From NCBI RefSeq assembly GCF_000424065.1, contig NZ_AUJE01000020.1:1-64000 (forward strand): 64,000 nt of DNA. The letters are read 5' to 3'. The translations under genes were made by a program, and so were the position numbers. The DNA is from Selenomonas ruminantium subsp. ruminantium ATCC 12561. GTDB lineage: Bacteria; Bacillota; Negativicutes; Selenomonadales; Selenomonadaceae. A model generated the notes under the pieces. The model was given only the letters and a program-made list of their open reading frames with translations. It did no database searches and was not told the DNA's origin. Below, one piece after another: positions 50,481 to 59,148 of the stretch. How positions within the stretch are numbered: position 1 is the stretch's first letter; every line of letters starts with the position of its first letter.

Positions 50481-50518
50481 GGGTAGTCTAATGTTTATCA
50501 TCCCAAGGGGGGATATAA

Positions 50519-51520
50519 ATGGAAGTAGATGTTACAGAGAAAGCGAAGAATTTTATCCGTTTTGGCTTAATTGGCTTGATTGTGCTCGCAGCTTTGGCGG
50601 GCGGCGGTTTATACCTCTATCAGCACAGCAATCGCGGTTTTGTAGTAAGCGATGCGATGGTGGTAGGCACTGAGTCTGTGATTACCGCTAAAGGTGACGG
50701 CAAGATTACGGAAGTACTGGTGCAGGACGGTGACTATGTGGAAGAAGGCACTGTGATTGCGCGGGTAGAGTCTAAGATTACGCCGGAAGATATCGCCCAG
50801 TTAGAGCAGAATGTGCAGATGGCTCAGCAAAGCTATGCCCAGCTGCAAAAGGGAACAACGGCAGTTACGCAGGCACCGGCAGCGCCAGTAGTGGACAGCG
50901 GTGCCCAGCAACGGGCGGCTAATGCTTATGCCCGCATGCAGCGCATGAATGAACTTTTTAGCATGGGCGCCATCAGCGCGGCTAAGCGCGATGAAGCAGC
51001 TGCTGCGTATGCGGCTGCACAGGCAGCAGCTAATGCTGCTCCTGCCCCAGCTGCTGCGCCGCAGACCACAGTGATTCCAACGAGTCCTGAGGTGCTGAAG
51101 CAGGCAGAATTACAGGTGAAACAGGCAGAGATTGCGCTGGCCAATGCTAAAAACGACCAGCAGGCCACAGAAATTGTGGCAACGGCGAGCGGTGTTATCA
51201 GTTTAGCCGAGGGCCTGGCTGCTGATAGTGAACTCAAGAATGAACAGGAAGTGGCCCGCATTCAGGCCAGCAATGATGCCTGGCTGGAAGCTAAGCTCAC
51301 GGAAAATCAGGCAGCAAAAGTACGTTTGGGTGAGTTTGTCAATTACGAGATTGATGGTCATAAGCTTCAGGGTACAGTGAAGGATATCGCAGCTCCGGAA
51401 AATGACGAGTCAGAATCTGACCAGTCAAAATCCTTGACCATTGTCAAAATATCCCTGCCCGCTGATCCGTCCTTTACCATTAAATCGGGGATGAGCGGAA
51501 GAATCGAATTCAAAGAATAA
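50519..51520 (+). CDS. HlyD-family membrane fusion protein, orphan
   Basis: A 333-residue periplasmic adaptor anchored by one N-terminal helix (RFGLIGLIVLAALAGGGLYLY). A biotinyl-lipoyl-like half follows (TESVITAKGDGKITEVLVQDGDYVEEGTVIARV), then a helical hairpin interrupted by an Ala/Pro-rich stretch (about 165-190) and the second lipoyl half (ATEIVATASGVISLA) with a beta-barrel. No pump or outer-membrane channel gene adjoins. Residues about 295-309 are encoded by a TGACNNGTCA cluster. AGGGGGGAT is 5 bases before the ATG. Confidence 0.85.
   Translation: MEVDVTEKAKNFIRFGLIGLIVLAALAGGGLYLYQHSNRGFVVSDAMVVGTESVITAKGDGKITEVLVQDGDYVEEGTVIARVESKITPEDIAQLEQNVQMAQQSYAQLQKGTTAVTQAPAAPVVDSGAQQRAANAYARMQRMNELFSMGAISAAKRDEAAAAYAAAQAAANAAPAPAAAPQTTVIPTSPEVLKQAELQVKQAEIALANAKNDQQATEIVATASGVISLAEGLAADSELKNEQEVARIQASNDAWLEAKLTENQAAKVRLGEFVNYEIDGHKLQGTVKDIAAPENDESESDQSKSLTIVKISLPADPSFTIKSGMSGRIEFKE
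51403..51446. repeat. TGACNNGTCA repeat cluster in the membrane fusion protein gene
   Basis: TGACGAGTCA (51403-51412), TGACCAGTCA (51418-51427) and the longer TGACCATTGTCA (51435-51446), spaced 15-17 bp. They encode Asp-Glu-Ser, Asp-Gln-Ser and Leu-Thr-Ile-Val. Confidence 0.7.
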
Positions 51521-51531
51521 AAAGCTGTCAA

Positions 51532-51568
51532 AACTGCTCTTTTTCCATTGCGGGAAGGGCAGTTTTTC
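51532..51568 (+). terminator. Terminator after the membrane fusion protein gene
   Basis: AACTGCTCTT (51532-51541) pairs with AAGGGCAGTT (51555-51564), then TTT. Confidence 0.8.
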
Positions 51569-51619
51569 GTTGCGGTTTTGTCCGTTCAGACGTCAATTTT
51601 TATAGGAGGTTGTATCAAT

Positions 51620-52609
51620 ATGATGAAAAAAAGTCATCTATGGGAAAAATCAAGCTGCAGAATATTAGCTGTAATTTGCTGTTTGCTGGTTATGCTGATG
51701 ACAGCAGCACAGGCTGCCGAAAAGCAGGATGAAGTCGTTTGGCGGCTCGATGCTAGGCCTGGGTCAGTATTTCCCCGCAGTTTGCGCTTTATGACCGATG
51801 AATTTACGCAGTCTTTGCCTTCGGCACCTAGCCGTCAGGGGCTTGATCATTTGCGCTGTTCTGCCAGTGCTGCGTTTTCCGGTTCAGGTCTTTCCTTGAT
51901 GCAGGATAAAATTCGTACAGTGGCAGGCAGCAATGCGGTTATCTATGTGGTGGATTTACGCAAGGAATCGCATGGCTTTGTTAACGGAGATATTCCCGTA
52001 AGCCGTTACACGAAAAAGAATTTAGACAACTACCGGCTTAATTCTGCTGCTGTAATCAAAGCTGAGAAAAAGAAGTTACAGTCTCTCGTAGGAAAGGAAA
52101 TGATGTTTGTTCCGTTGGGCAAAACAGATACAAAGCTGTTTCCTGCTTGTAAGTCTAAAGTAGAACAGGTGGAAACCGAAGGAGAACTTGCTGCCCGGCT
52201 CGGCATGCGCTATAAACGCATACCCCTTACCGACCGGTCTGCACCTGCCGATGAAAATATTGATGATTTTGTGGCATTTTATAAGAGTCTGCCGTCAAAT
52301 GCCTGGCTGCATTTTCATTGCCATGCCGGACATGGCCGCACGACAACCTTTGCGGTGTTCTATGATATTTTAAGCAATCCGGATGTGGCCTTGGAAGATA
52401 TTGTGGCACGGCAATATGCTCTGGGAGGAGCGAATCTCTTTGCTCCGGCCAAAAAGGACAATTGGAAGGGCAGGGAAATGCGGAAACGCGCTCAGCAAAT
52501 ACGCAGATTTTATGCCTATGTACAGGCCAATCGCAAAACGCAATACGTGCAAACGTTTTCCCAATGGGTAAAGAAAAATGCACCTGTTGAGGATAAATGT
52601 ATTCAATAA
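51620..52609 (+). CDS. Secreted PTP-like phytase (cysteine phosphatase)
   Basis: A 329-residue exported protein with a signal peptide ending near AQAAEK (residues 30-34). The active-site P-loop is HCHAGHGRTT with nucleophile C234 and R240, and the likely general acid is D205 in the segment LTDRSAPADENIDDF. This layout matches the protein-tyrosine-phosphatase-like inositol polyphosphatases known from Selenomonas ruminantium, which release phosphate from phytate stepwise. TAGGAGG (51602-51608) serves ATG 51620. Monocistronic, between two terminators. Confidence 0.87.
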   Translation: MMKKSHLWEKSSCRILAVICCLLVMLMTAAQAAEKQDEVVWRLDARPGSVFPRSLRFMTDEFTQSLPSAPSRQGLDHLRCSASAAFSGSGLSLMQDKIRTVAGSNAVIYVVDLRKESHGFVNGDIPVSRYTKKNLDNYRLNSAAVIKAEKKKLQSLVGKEMMFVPLGKTDTKLFPACKSKVEQVETEGELAARLGMRYKRIPLTDRSAPADENIDDFVAFYKSLPSNAWLHFHCHAGHGRTTTFAVFYDILSNPDVALEDIVARQYALGGANLFAPAKKDNWKGREMRKRAQQIRRFYAYVQANRKTQYVQTFSQWVKKNAPVEDKCIQ

Positions 52610-52628
52610 GATGATATTGTGAAACAAA

Positions 52629-52670
52629 AAGCTTTGGAAAGTAAAAAAATCATTCCAAGGCTTTTTTTTT
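52629..52670 (+). terminator. Terminator before the his operon
   Basis: AAGCTTTGGAA (52629-52639) pairs with TTCCAAGGCTT (52653-52663), followed by seven more T. Confidence 0.88.
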
Positions 52671-52681
52671 GTTTACGCTTA

Positions 52682-52690
52682 TGTTATAAT
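52682..52690 (+). promoter_or_regulatory. Extended -10 promoter of the his operon
   Basis: TGTTATAAT is an extended -10 element. No -35 match exists because the corresponding bases are the T-tract of the preceding terminator. It lies 62 bases before the first gene. Confidence 0.55.
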
Positions 52691-52752
52691 GAATGACATA
52701 ATTTCACAAACTAAAGGATTAAAGATAAAAAGCATAAGAGGAGGAGAGGGAA

Positions 52753-53055
52753 TTGGTTAATCCAAAACTGCGGGATGAGCAGAATGATATGTTGTTTCAA
52801 GCCATCCTGTCGCTGAAGTCGGTGGAGGAGTGCTATCAGTTCTTCGAGGATATCTGTACCATCAGTGAACTCAAGGCATTATCCCAGCGCTTGGCGGTAG
52901 CCCGTATGCTGCAGGGGGGGCATATCTACGATGATATTGTGGCCCGCACCGGTGCCAGCACGGCTACCATCAGCCGGGTAAAACGTTGTTTGAACTATGG
53001 TGCGGATGGTTATAAGATTGTTCTGGACAGGATACCTGCTGACAAGGCAGACTGA
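52753..53055 (+). CDS. YerC/YecD family TrpR-related regulator
   Basis: A 100-residue helical protein of the TrpR superfamily. Helix-turn-helix residues are ISELKALSQRLAVARMLQGG and the recognition part VARTGASTATISRVKRCLNYG. Its place at the head of the his operon, 28 bases before hisZ, makes it a candidate histidine-responsive autorepressor; this is inference from context. AGGAGGAGAGGG lies directly before the TTG start at 52753. Confidence 0.85.
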   Translation: MVNPKLRDEQNDMLFQAILSLKSVEECYQFFEDICTISELKALSQRLAVARMLQGGHIYDDIVARTGASTATISRVKRCLNYGADGYKIVLDRIPADKAD

Positions 53056-53083
53056 TTGATGAATAATGAGGGGAGCAGTGTTC

Positions 53084-54268
53084 ATGGAAAAAGATAGAAG
53101 CTTGTTAAAGATTCCCTATGGAACCCGGGATTTTCTGCCGGCAGAAGCAGCTGGCAAGCGGGTGGTAGAAACACGCCTGGCTGAGCTATTTGCCCAATGG
53201 GGGTATGAGGAAGTGGTCACGCCTTCGCTTGAATATCTGGACACATTGAGTTTGGGCGGTAATCGCGGCATTGGCAACCATCTGTTTAAGCTCTTTGACA
53301 AGGAAAATAAAACCGTGGCGCTGCGTCATGAAATGACGACTCCCATTGCCCGTCTGGTAAGCACCAGACTGCAGGATAGTCCCCTGCCGTTGAAACTTTC
53401 CTATATCAGCAGTGTTTTTCGCTATGAACAGGCACAGGCTGGCCGGCAGTGTGAATTCTACCAGGCTGGTGTGGAACTCATGGGACCCGGCAGTCCGGCT
53501 ACGGATGCTGAGGTAGTAGCCTTGGCTGTATCAGGGCTTTTGCGTTCCGGGCTGACGGAATTTACGGTTTGCTTGGGACAGGTGGAATTCTTAAACGGCA
53601 TTCTCAATCAGTACCGCCTGAGTGAGCAGGAACAGGCCGATTTGAAAGCGGCTATGGAACGCCGCAATCTGGTGGAATTAAATCAGCTGGTGGAACAGCT
53701 GAGCTTGCCGGAAAATGCCAAGCAGGTATTAAAGAAACTGCCGCTCTTGAATGGCGGAGAAGAACTTCTAAAGAGCGCATATGATATCGCCCTTAATGAA
53801 CAGAGCCGCCGGGCGCTGGATAATCTGGCGGAAATTTATCGTTTGCTGAAAGCCTATAAGGTAGAACAGTATGTGCGCTTTGATTTGGGCATCATCCGTG
53901 ATTTCAGCTATTATACCGGCATGGTCTTTGAGGTTTATGCGCCAGGGTTGGGGTATCCGCTTTGCGGCGGCGGCCGTTATGACCATCTGCTCGCGGACTT
54001 TGGTACAGCCTGCCCAGCAACGGGCTTTGCGTTAGGCATTGAGCGTATCTTGCTCGCCATTGAGCGGCAGAAACTGCCCATGCACAGCCTGCCCAGAGAT
54101 GTGTATGTGGGCTATGCTGCCGGTAAAGAAACAGAAGCGATTGAGAAGGCGGCGCAGCTGCGTGAGCAGGGTAAGTCCGTGGAACTGGCAGTCAATAGCC
54201 AGACGGAAACCGCCGCTAAGGAAAGTCAGCAGCAGAAAAATTATGCGGCTTTCGTGTATATATCATGA
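53084..54268 (+). CDS. hisZ: ATP phosphoribosyltransferase regulatory subunit HisZ
   Basis: A 394-residue HisRS-like protein without ligase activity that pairs with short HisG and confers histidine feedback. Class II motifs are visible (YGTRDFLPAEA, FRYEQAQAGRQCEFYQAGVE, CGGGRYDHL, GFALGIERIL). It lacks most of the HisRS anticodon-binding domain fold features but has a short C-terminal domain. GAGGGGAG sets ATG 53084. Its stop overlaps the start of an HD-domain gene. Confidence 0.92.
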   Translation: MEKDRSLLKIPYGTRDFLPAEAAGKRVVETRLAELFAQWGYEEVVTPSLEYLDTLSLGGNRGIGNHLFKLFDKENKTVALRHEMTTPIARLVSTRLQDSPLPLKLSYISSVFRYEQAQAGRQCEFYQAGVELMGPGSPATDAEVVALAVSGLLRSGLTEFTVCLGQVEFLNGILNQYRLSEQEQADLKAAMERRNLVELNQLVEQLSLPENAKQVLKKLPLLNGGEELLKSAYDIALNEQSRRALDNLAEIYRLLKAYKVEQYVRFDLGIIRDFSYYTGMVFEVYAPGLGYPLCGGGRYDHLLADFGTACPATGFALGIERILLAIERQKLPMHSLPRDVYVGYAAGKETEAIEKAAQLREQGKSVELAVNSQTETAAKESQQQKNYAAFVYIS

Positions 54269-54777
54269 TTCAGCGTGTTAAACAATTTTGCCTAGCGGTG
54301 ACCGCCCAAATTACGCCCGCGGACAGACAGTGGGTGGCAGAAAGCCTGCCGCCTGCCGCGCAAGAACTTTTTTATGCTATGCATCCGGCTGACCAGTACC
54401 ATGCGTTAAATGTAGCCAGGACGGCTATGGAACTGTGGGAAAAACAGCAGACAGGCGATAGAGACTTACTATTGCGGGCGGCGCTTCTGCATGATATTGG
54501 CAAGAAGCGGGGAGATATGGACATCATGGGGAAGGTTTGGGCCGTTCTTCTGAAACATTTTTTCCCTGTCAAGGCACAAGAGCTGGGCAAAGTGGATAAT
54601 GGCTGGCTGAGTCATATTATGTATATAAGTTATCAGCATCCTGTAATCGGTGCGGCAAAACTGGAAAAAATCGGCATGACTGCTGAAGCGGCGATTATTC
54701 GCTGTCATCATCGAAAAAAAATGGAGAATGACCCGCCGGAACTGGCTCTTTTGCAGGTGGCGGATGAACTGAACTGA
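54265..54777 (+). CDS. HD-domain hydrolase inside the his operon
   Basis: A 170-residue metal-dependent phosphohydrolase-like protein. The HD signature is in AALLHDIGKKRGD, with an upstream His in DQYHALNVARTA and later RCHHRKK and LLQVADELN providing the last ligand. The ATG overlaps the hisZ stop (ATGA). It resembles small HD proteins acting on nucleotides or phosphate esters. HD genes are not part of the classical pathway, so a link to histidine synthesis is open. It is followed by a TGACNNGTCA cluster before hisG. Confidence 0.82.
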   Translation: MIQRVKQFCLAVTAQITPADRQWVAESLPPAAQELFYAMHPADQYHALNVARTAMELWEKQQTGDRDLLLRAALLHDIGKKRGDMDIMGKVWAVLLKHFFPVKAQELGKVDNGWLSHIMYISYQHPVIGAAKLEKIGMTAEAAIIRCHHRKKMENDPPELALLQVADELN

Positions 54778-54788
54778 CAATTGACTTT

Positions 54789-54824
54789 TGACATGTCAAA
54801 TTGACCGGTCAAGCTGATATGTCA
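54789..54824. repeat. TGACNNGTCA repeat cluster between the HD gene and hisG
   Basis: TGACATGTCA (54789-54798), TGACCGGTCA (54802-54811) and TGATATGTCA (54815-54824), spaced 13 bp, with partial copies TGACAA and TTGACT just upstream (54775-54785). This is the only clear cluster outside a gene. Confidence 0.75.
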
Positions 54825-54853
54825 ATTATATGAATCGAATTGGAGGCCTGTGC

Positions 54854-55516
54854 ATGAAGTCTGAAATGGAATATCTTACCATAGCGCTGCCCAAGGGCAA
54901 GCTCTTTGGCCTGTCGGCCAGGTTGCTGGAAAAAATCGGTTATACCGCCGAAGGCTTATCGGATAAATCCCGCAAGCTGATTATCAGCAATGAAGAAAAG
55001 AAAATTCGCTTTATCGTATCTAAGACCGCTGATGTGCCCACCTATGTGGAATATGGGGCGGCAGATATCGGCGTGATTGGCAAGGATGTACTGCTCGAAA
55101 CCGAAAAAGACGTCTATGAACTTCTCGACATGGGCTTTGGCAAATGCCACTTGATGATGGCCGTGCCCAAGGCCGAGAAACGGGCTAAACTTATGGATTA
55201 CAACCATACCCGGGTGGCGACGAAATTCCCGCATATTGCCGAGAAATTCTTCCGCCAGCAGGGCATGCAGATGGAGTACATCAAGCTCAATGGTTCTATT
55301 GAATTGGGGCCGATTGTGGGGCTTTCCGAGAGCATTGTGGATATTGTCGAAACCGGCACGACCTTGCGGGAAAATGATTTGGAGGAAATCGTCTCGATTC
55401 AGGAAGCCACGGCACGGTTAATTGCCAATCGGGTGAGCTTTAAGTTGAAGTTTGACCGGATTCATAGTCTGGTGGAAGATTTGCGGAAGGTCTTAGAAGC
55501 GGAGGCGGCACAATGA
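54854..55516 (+). CDS. hisG: ATP phosphoribosyltransferase catalytic subunit (short form)
   Basis: A 220-residue short-form HisG, lacking the C-terminal regulatory domain and requiring HisZ, encoded upstream. It couples ATP and PRPP in the first step of histidine synthesis. Signatures: IALPKGKLFGLSARLLEKIG, EYGAADIGVIGKDVLLE and the PRPP loop DIVETGTTLRENDL. GGAGG at 54842-54846 sets ATG 54854. The stop overlaps hisD (ATGA). Confidence 0.95.
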   Translation: MKSEMEYLTIALPKGKLFGLSARLLEKIGYTAEGLSDKSRKLIISNEEKKIRFIVSKTADVPTYVEYGAADIGVIGKDVLLETEKDVYELLDMGFGKCHLMMAVPKAEKRAKLMDYNHTRVATKFPHIAEKFFRQQGMQMEYIKLNGSIELGPIVGLSESIVDIVETGTTLRENDLEEIVSIQEATARLIANRVSFKLKFDRIHSLVEDLRKVLEAEAAQ

Positions 55517-56853
55517 AGATAGTCAAGGCAAGTGAATTAGGCGAAGCAGCCATCAATAAATTGTTACAGAAACCTGCTTTTGATGAGGTGGAACTGAGCC
55601 CGAAAATCCGGGAAGCCAACAAGGCAACCTTTGGCAAGGATATGACGGCGGCAGAACTCGTGGCACAGATTGTGCGCGATGTGCGCTTTGAAGGCGATAA
55701 GGCTGTTCTGCGCTATACGAAACTCATTGATAAAGTGGACTGTGCTATCGAGGATTTGCTGGTGACGGAGGAAGAATTTGCCGCAGCCGAAAAACAGGCT
55801 GACCCGCAGGTGGTTGCATCCTTGAAGAAAGCGGCGGAAAATGTGCGTCGTTACCATGAGGAACAGAAGCCCAATTCCTGGATGACTTATCGGGAACATG
55901 GTTCTCTTTTGGGCCAATCATTGATTCCGTTAGATAGAGTAGGTATTTATGTGCCCGGTGGCACGGCAGCTTATCCGTCCTCCGTTATTATGAACGCTAT
56001 GCCGGCAGTTGTCGCTGGCGTGGGCGAAATCGTCATGATGGTGCCGCCGAAAAATGGCGCCATCAATCCCTATGTGCTGATTGCGGCAAGACTCGCAGGC
56101 GTAAAGAAAATCTATAAAATCGGCGGTGCGCAGGCGATAGCTGCGTTGGCCTTTGGCACGGAAACCATTCCGCGCGTGGATAAGATTACCGGCCCAGGCA
56201 ATATCTTTGTGACCCTGGCGAAAAAAGAAGTCTATGGTCATGTGGACATTGATATGCTGGCCGGCCCCAGCGAAATCCTGATTGTGGCGGACGACAGCGC
56301 TGACCCTGTTTATACGGCAGCCGATATGCTGAGTCAGGCTGAACATGACCCCTTGGCTTCAAGTATCGTGATTACCGATAGTGAAAAGCTGGCTCGGCAG
56401 GTGGCTATTGAAGCGGAAAATCAGCTGCAAAAACTGCCGCGTCAGGAAATTGCCCGCGCATCCATCGAGCGCAATGGCCTGATTGTCATTGCAGACGATA
56501 TGATGCAAGCGCTAAGATTTGCCAACACTTCAGCGCCGGAGCATCTGGAACTTTTGACCCGTGAGCCCTTCCAGCTGCTGCCCTATGTGCACCATGCAGG
56601 CGCCGTGTTCTTGGGCGCATACTCGCCGGAACCGTTGGGTGATTATTTTGCGGGGCCGAACCATGTACTGCCTACCGGTGGCACTGCTCGTTACTACAGC
56701 GTGCTGAACGTGGAAACGTTTATGAAGCGCACGAGCCTGATTTCCTATACGCAGCCTGCTTTGGAAGCAGTCAGTGAGGATATTATCCGTCTGGCAGAAA
56801 CAGAAGGCCTGCAGGCTCATGCTAATGCCATTCGTTTGAGGAGGAACTCTTGA
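55513..56853 (+). CDS. hisD: Histidinol dehydrogenase
   Basis: A 446-residue NAD- and zinc-dependent enzyme that oxidises histidinol to histidine. Signatures: PLDRVGIYVPGGTAAYPSS, KIGGAQAIAALAFGTETIP, and the metal-ligand region LSQAEHDPLAS and ANTSAPEHLEL. Overlaps hisG by 4 bases and ends one base into hisC, so translation is coupled. Confidence 0.96.
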   Translation: MKIVKASELGEAAINKLLQKPAFDEVELSPKIREANKATFGKDMTAAELVAQIVRDVRFEGDKAVLRYTKLIDKVDCAIEDLLVTEEEFAAAEKQADPQVVASLKKAAENVRRYHEEQKPNSWMTYREHGSLLGQSLIPLDRVGIYVPGGTAAYPSSVIMNAMPAVVAGVGEIVMMVPPKNGAINPYVLIAARLAGVKKIYKIGGAQAIAALAFGTETIPRVDKITGPGNIFVTLAKKEVYGHVDIDMLAGPSEILIVADDSADPVYTAADMLSQAEHDPLASSIVITDSEKLARQVAIEAENQLQKLPRQEIARASIERNGLIVIADDMMQALRFANTSAPEHLELLTREPFQLLPYVHHAGAVFLGAYSPEPLGDYFAGPNHVLPTGGTARYYSVLNVETFMKRTSLISYTQPALEAVSEDIIRLAETEGLQAHANAIRLRRNS

Positions 56854-57923
56854 TGTTAAAATACCGTACTGGTTTGAAAGATATGCCGTCCTATGATGTG
56901 GTGGAACGGGATTGGCAGATAAAAGTAAATGCCAATGAATGCAATATGAATCTGCCGCCCATGGTTGAAGACCGCGTGATGGGCCGTCTTTCCCGTGTGG
57001 CCTTTAATCGTTATCCCAACGAGGAATACGATTATCTCTGTGAACAGATTGCCGATAATCACAATTTACAGAAGAAAAATGTTTTGCTCGGCAATGGTTC
57101 CAGCGAAATCATTGAAAAACTCTTTTTCTGCTTTGGCGGTACCAAAGCAAAGAAAATCATTTATCCTGTACCGTCTTTTTCTATGTATGGCATTTACGCC
57201 AAGGCTGCACAGGCACAGGGAATTGCGGTAGAGTTAAATGAAGATTATACGCTGGATAAGGAAAAGTTTGTTCAGACGGTCAACGAAGAAAAGGCCGGAT
57301 TAGCGGTTATCTGCAATCCGAATAACCCCACGGGGACAGCTTATGCTTTGGCAGATATCGAATATATTGCGGCCAACATCCATAGCAATTGCGCCCTGCT
57401 GATTGATGAAGCCTATATAGAATTTTACGGTCAGACGGCAGTGGGGCTGCTGGCAAAATACCCGAATCTGATTGTGGCAAGGACATTCTCCAAAGCATAT
57501 GGCCTGGCATCTGCCCGCGTGGGGTATATGTTGGCTGCCAAGGAAATTGTGGAAATGATTGGTAAGTCCTATATGCCTTATCATATGAATGTATTGTCCT
57601 TGGTTACGGCCGATATTGTCTATCAGATGCGCCATGAATATGTGCCCCGCATTCAGATGATGATTGCCGAACGCAAGCGCATGACAACCCTTTTGGACAA
57701 ACTGCCCGGCGTGACGGTTTATCCTTCGGAAACGAATTTTATTCTGATTAAATATGCCAAAGCAGATGAATTAAACAAGTATCTGGAAGAAAAAGGCATC
57801 GGCGTGCGCAGCTTTGGCAAGGCGCCAAGACTGGAAAACTGCCTGCGCATTTCTATGGGCCTGCGGGAAGAAAACGATATTTGGTATAACGAAATGAAAG
57901 CCTTTGTGGAGGGACGGGCATGA
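56853..57923 (+). CDS. hisC: Histidinol-phosphate aminotransferase
   Basis: A 356-residue class I/II PLP aminotransferase. Visible: NANECNMNLPP, GNGSSEIIEKLF, CNPNNPTGTAY, IDEAYIEFYG and the PLP lysine in ARTFSKAYGLASARVGY. GAGGAGGAA at 56838-56846 supports ATG 56853 over the TTG at 56850. The stop overlaps the hisB start (ATGA). Confidence 0.95.
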   Translation: MLKYRTGLKDMPSYDVVERDWQIKVNANECNMNLPPMVEDRVMGRLSRVAFNRYPNEEYDYLCEQIADNHNLQKKNVLLGNGSSEIIEKLFFCFGGTKAKKIIYPVPSFSMYGIYAKAAQAQGIAVELNEDYTLDKEKFVQTVNEEKAGLAVICNPNNPTGTAYALADIEYIAANIHSNCALLIDEAYIEFYGQTAVGLLAKYPNLIVARTFSKAYGLASARVGYMLAAKEIVEMIGKSYMPYHMNVLSLVTADIVYQMRHEYVPRIQMMIAERKRMTTLLDKLPGVTVYPSETNFILIKYAKADELNKYLEEKGIGVRSFGKAPRLENCLRISMGLREENDIWYNEMKAFVEGRA

Positions 57924-58507
57924 ACAGAGTCGCTGCAGTAAACAGGGAAACTGCCGAAACGAAAATCGCTTTGCAATTAAATCTTGATGGCACAGGCAAA
58001 AGTGTGATTGATTCCGGTATTGGCTTTTTTGACCATATGCTGAATCTCATGACTGTGCATGGACAGCTGGATTTGGATTTACGCTGTGATGGTGATTTGG
58101 AAGTGGACGGCCATCACAGTGTGGAAGATATCGGTATAGCTTTAGGCGATGCTTTTAAGGAAGCTATTGGTGATAAAAAAGGGATTTGCCGTTATGGTAC
58201 CTTTTATCTGCCGATGGATGAATCGCTGGCCTTTGTCACGCTCGATATCAGCGGGCGGCCGTTTCTCGTCTATGATGGCGGCGAAATGGCTCCCATGGTG
58301 GGCGGTTTTGATACGGAACTCACTGAGGAATTTTTGCGGGCATTTGCTATGCACGCCGGAATTACCCTCCATGTAAAAGTCCTTTATGGCACGAATACCC
58401 ATCATAAGATTGAAGCGATTTTCAAGGCTTTGGGTCATGTACTGCGGATTGCAGTAAGTCAGGACCCAAAGGTTACAGGTGTTCCATCGACCAAAGGTAT
58501 GCTCTAA
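57920..58507 (+). CDS. hisB: Imidazoleglycerol-phosphate dehydratase
   Basis: A 195-residue single-function HisB that dehydrates IGP to imidazole acetol phosphate, with manganese bound by histidine clusters. Signatures: GIGFFDHMLNLMTVHGQLDL, DGHHSVEDIGIALGDAF and GTNTHHKIEAIFKALG. No histidinol-phosphatase domain is fused, so that step must come from another gene. Starts on the hisC stop. Confidence 0.96.
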   Translation: MNRVAAVNRETAETKIALQLNLDGTGKSVIDSGIGFFDHMLNLMTVHGQLDLDLRCDGDLEVDGHHSVEDIGIALGDAFKEAIGDKKGICRYGTFYLPMDESLAFVTLDISGRPFLVYDGGEMAPMVGGFDTELTEEFLRAFAMHAGITLHVKVLYGTNTHHKIEAIFKALGHVLRIAVSQDPKVTGVPSTKGML

Positions 58508-58519
58508 GGAGGCAGGTAC

Positions 58520-59137
58520 ATGATTGCAATAATTGACTATGGTGTGGGCAATTTATTCAGCGTGGAAAAAGCCTTTTCTGCTTTAGGAGCAGAGGCCAAG
58601 ATTACCAATAATCCTTCGGAAATCAAAGCTGCGGAAAAACTGGTTCTGCCTGGCGTGGGTGCCTTTGGTGACTGTATGAAGAATTTGGAAGAAAGTGGTT
58701 TGATTCCACTGCTCAAAGCGGAAGTGGCAGCAGGTAAGCCGCTTTTGGGGATTTGTGTAGGTCTGCAGATTCTCTTTGATGGCAGTGAAGAATCATCGGA
58801 ATCAAGAGGTTTGGGATTTATACCCGGTCAGGTGAAAAAGATTCAGGCCGAAGGCTTGAAGGTTCCCCATATGGGATGGAACAGGCTGCATATTGCTGAG
58901 CCGCGAAAAGGGCAGGACTTATTTGCGGGGCTGGAGCAGGATAAGGAATATGTGTATTTTGTGCATAGTTTCCATGCAGTTCCTGCGGACAAAAATGTAA
59001 TAACTGCTACGACAAATTATGGTGGGGAAGTTACGGCAGCGGTGCAATGTGGTAACATCTTTGCGGCGCAGTTCCATCCGGAAAAATCTGGAGACGTTGG
59101 TTTGCATATAATTGATAATTTCTGCAAACTAAGTTAG
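58520..59137 (+). CDS. hisH: Imidazole glycerol phosphate synthase glutaminase subunit
   Basis: A 205-residue class I glutamine amidotransferase. The nucleophile is in LLGICVGLQILFDGSEES, and the His/Glu pair in FAAQFHPEKSGDVGL. It passes ammonia to HisF, whose gene is absent from this operon. AGGAGG lies 7 bases before the ATG. Separated from hisA by a 127-base gap with three hairpins. Confidence 0.95.
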   Translation: MIAIIDYGVGNLFSVEKAFSALGAEAKITNNPSEIKAAEKLVLPGVGAFGDCMKNLEESGLIPLLKAEVAAGKPLLGICVGLQILFDGSEESSESRGLGFIPGQVKKIQAEGLKVPHMGWNRLHIAEPRKGQDLFAGLEQDKEYVYFVHSFHAVPADKNVITATTNYGGEVTAAVQCGNIFAAQFHPEKSGDVGLHIIDNFCKLS

Positions 59138-59148
59138 TGCGTTGTTCT

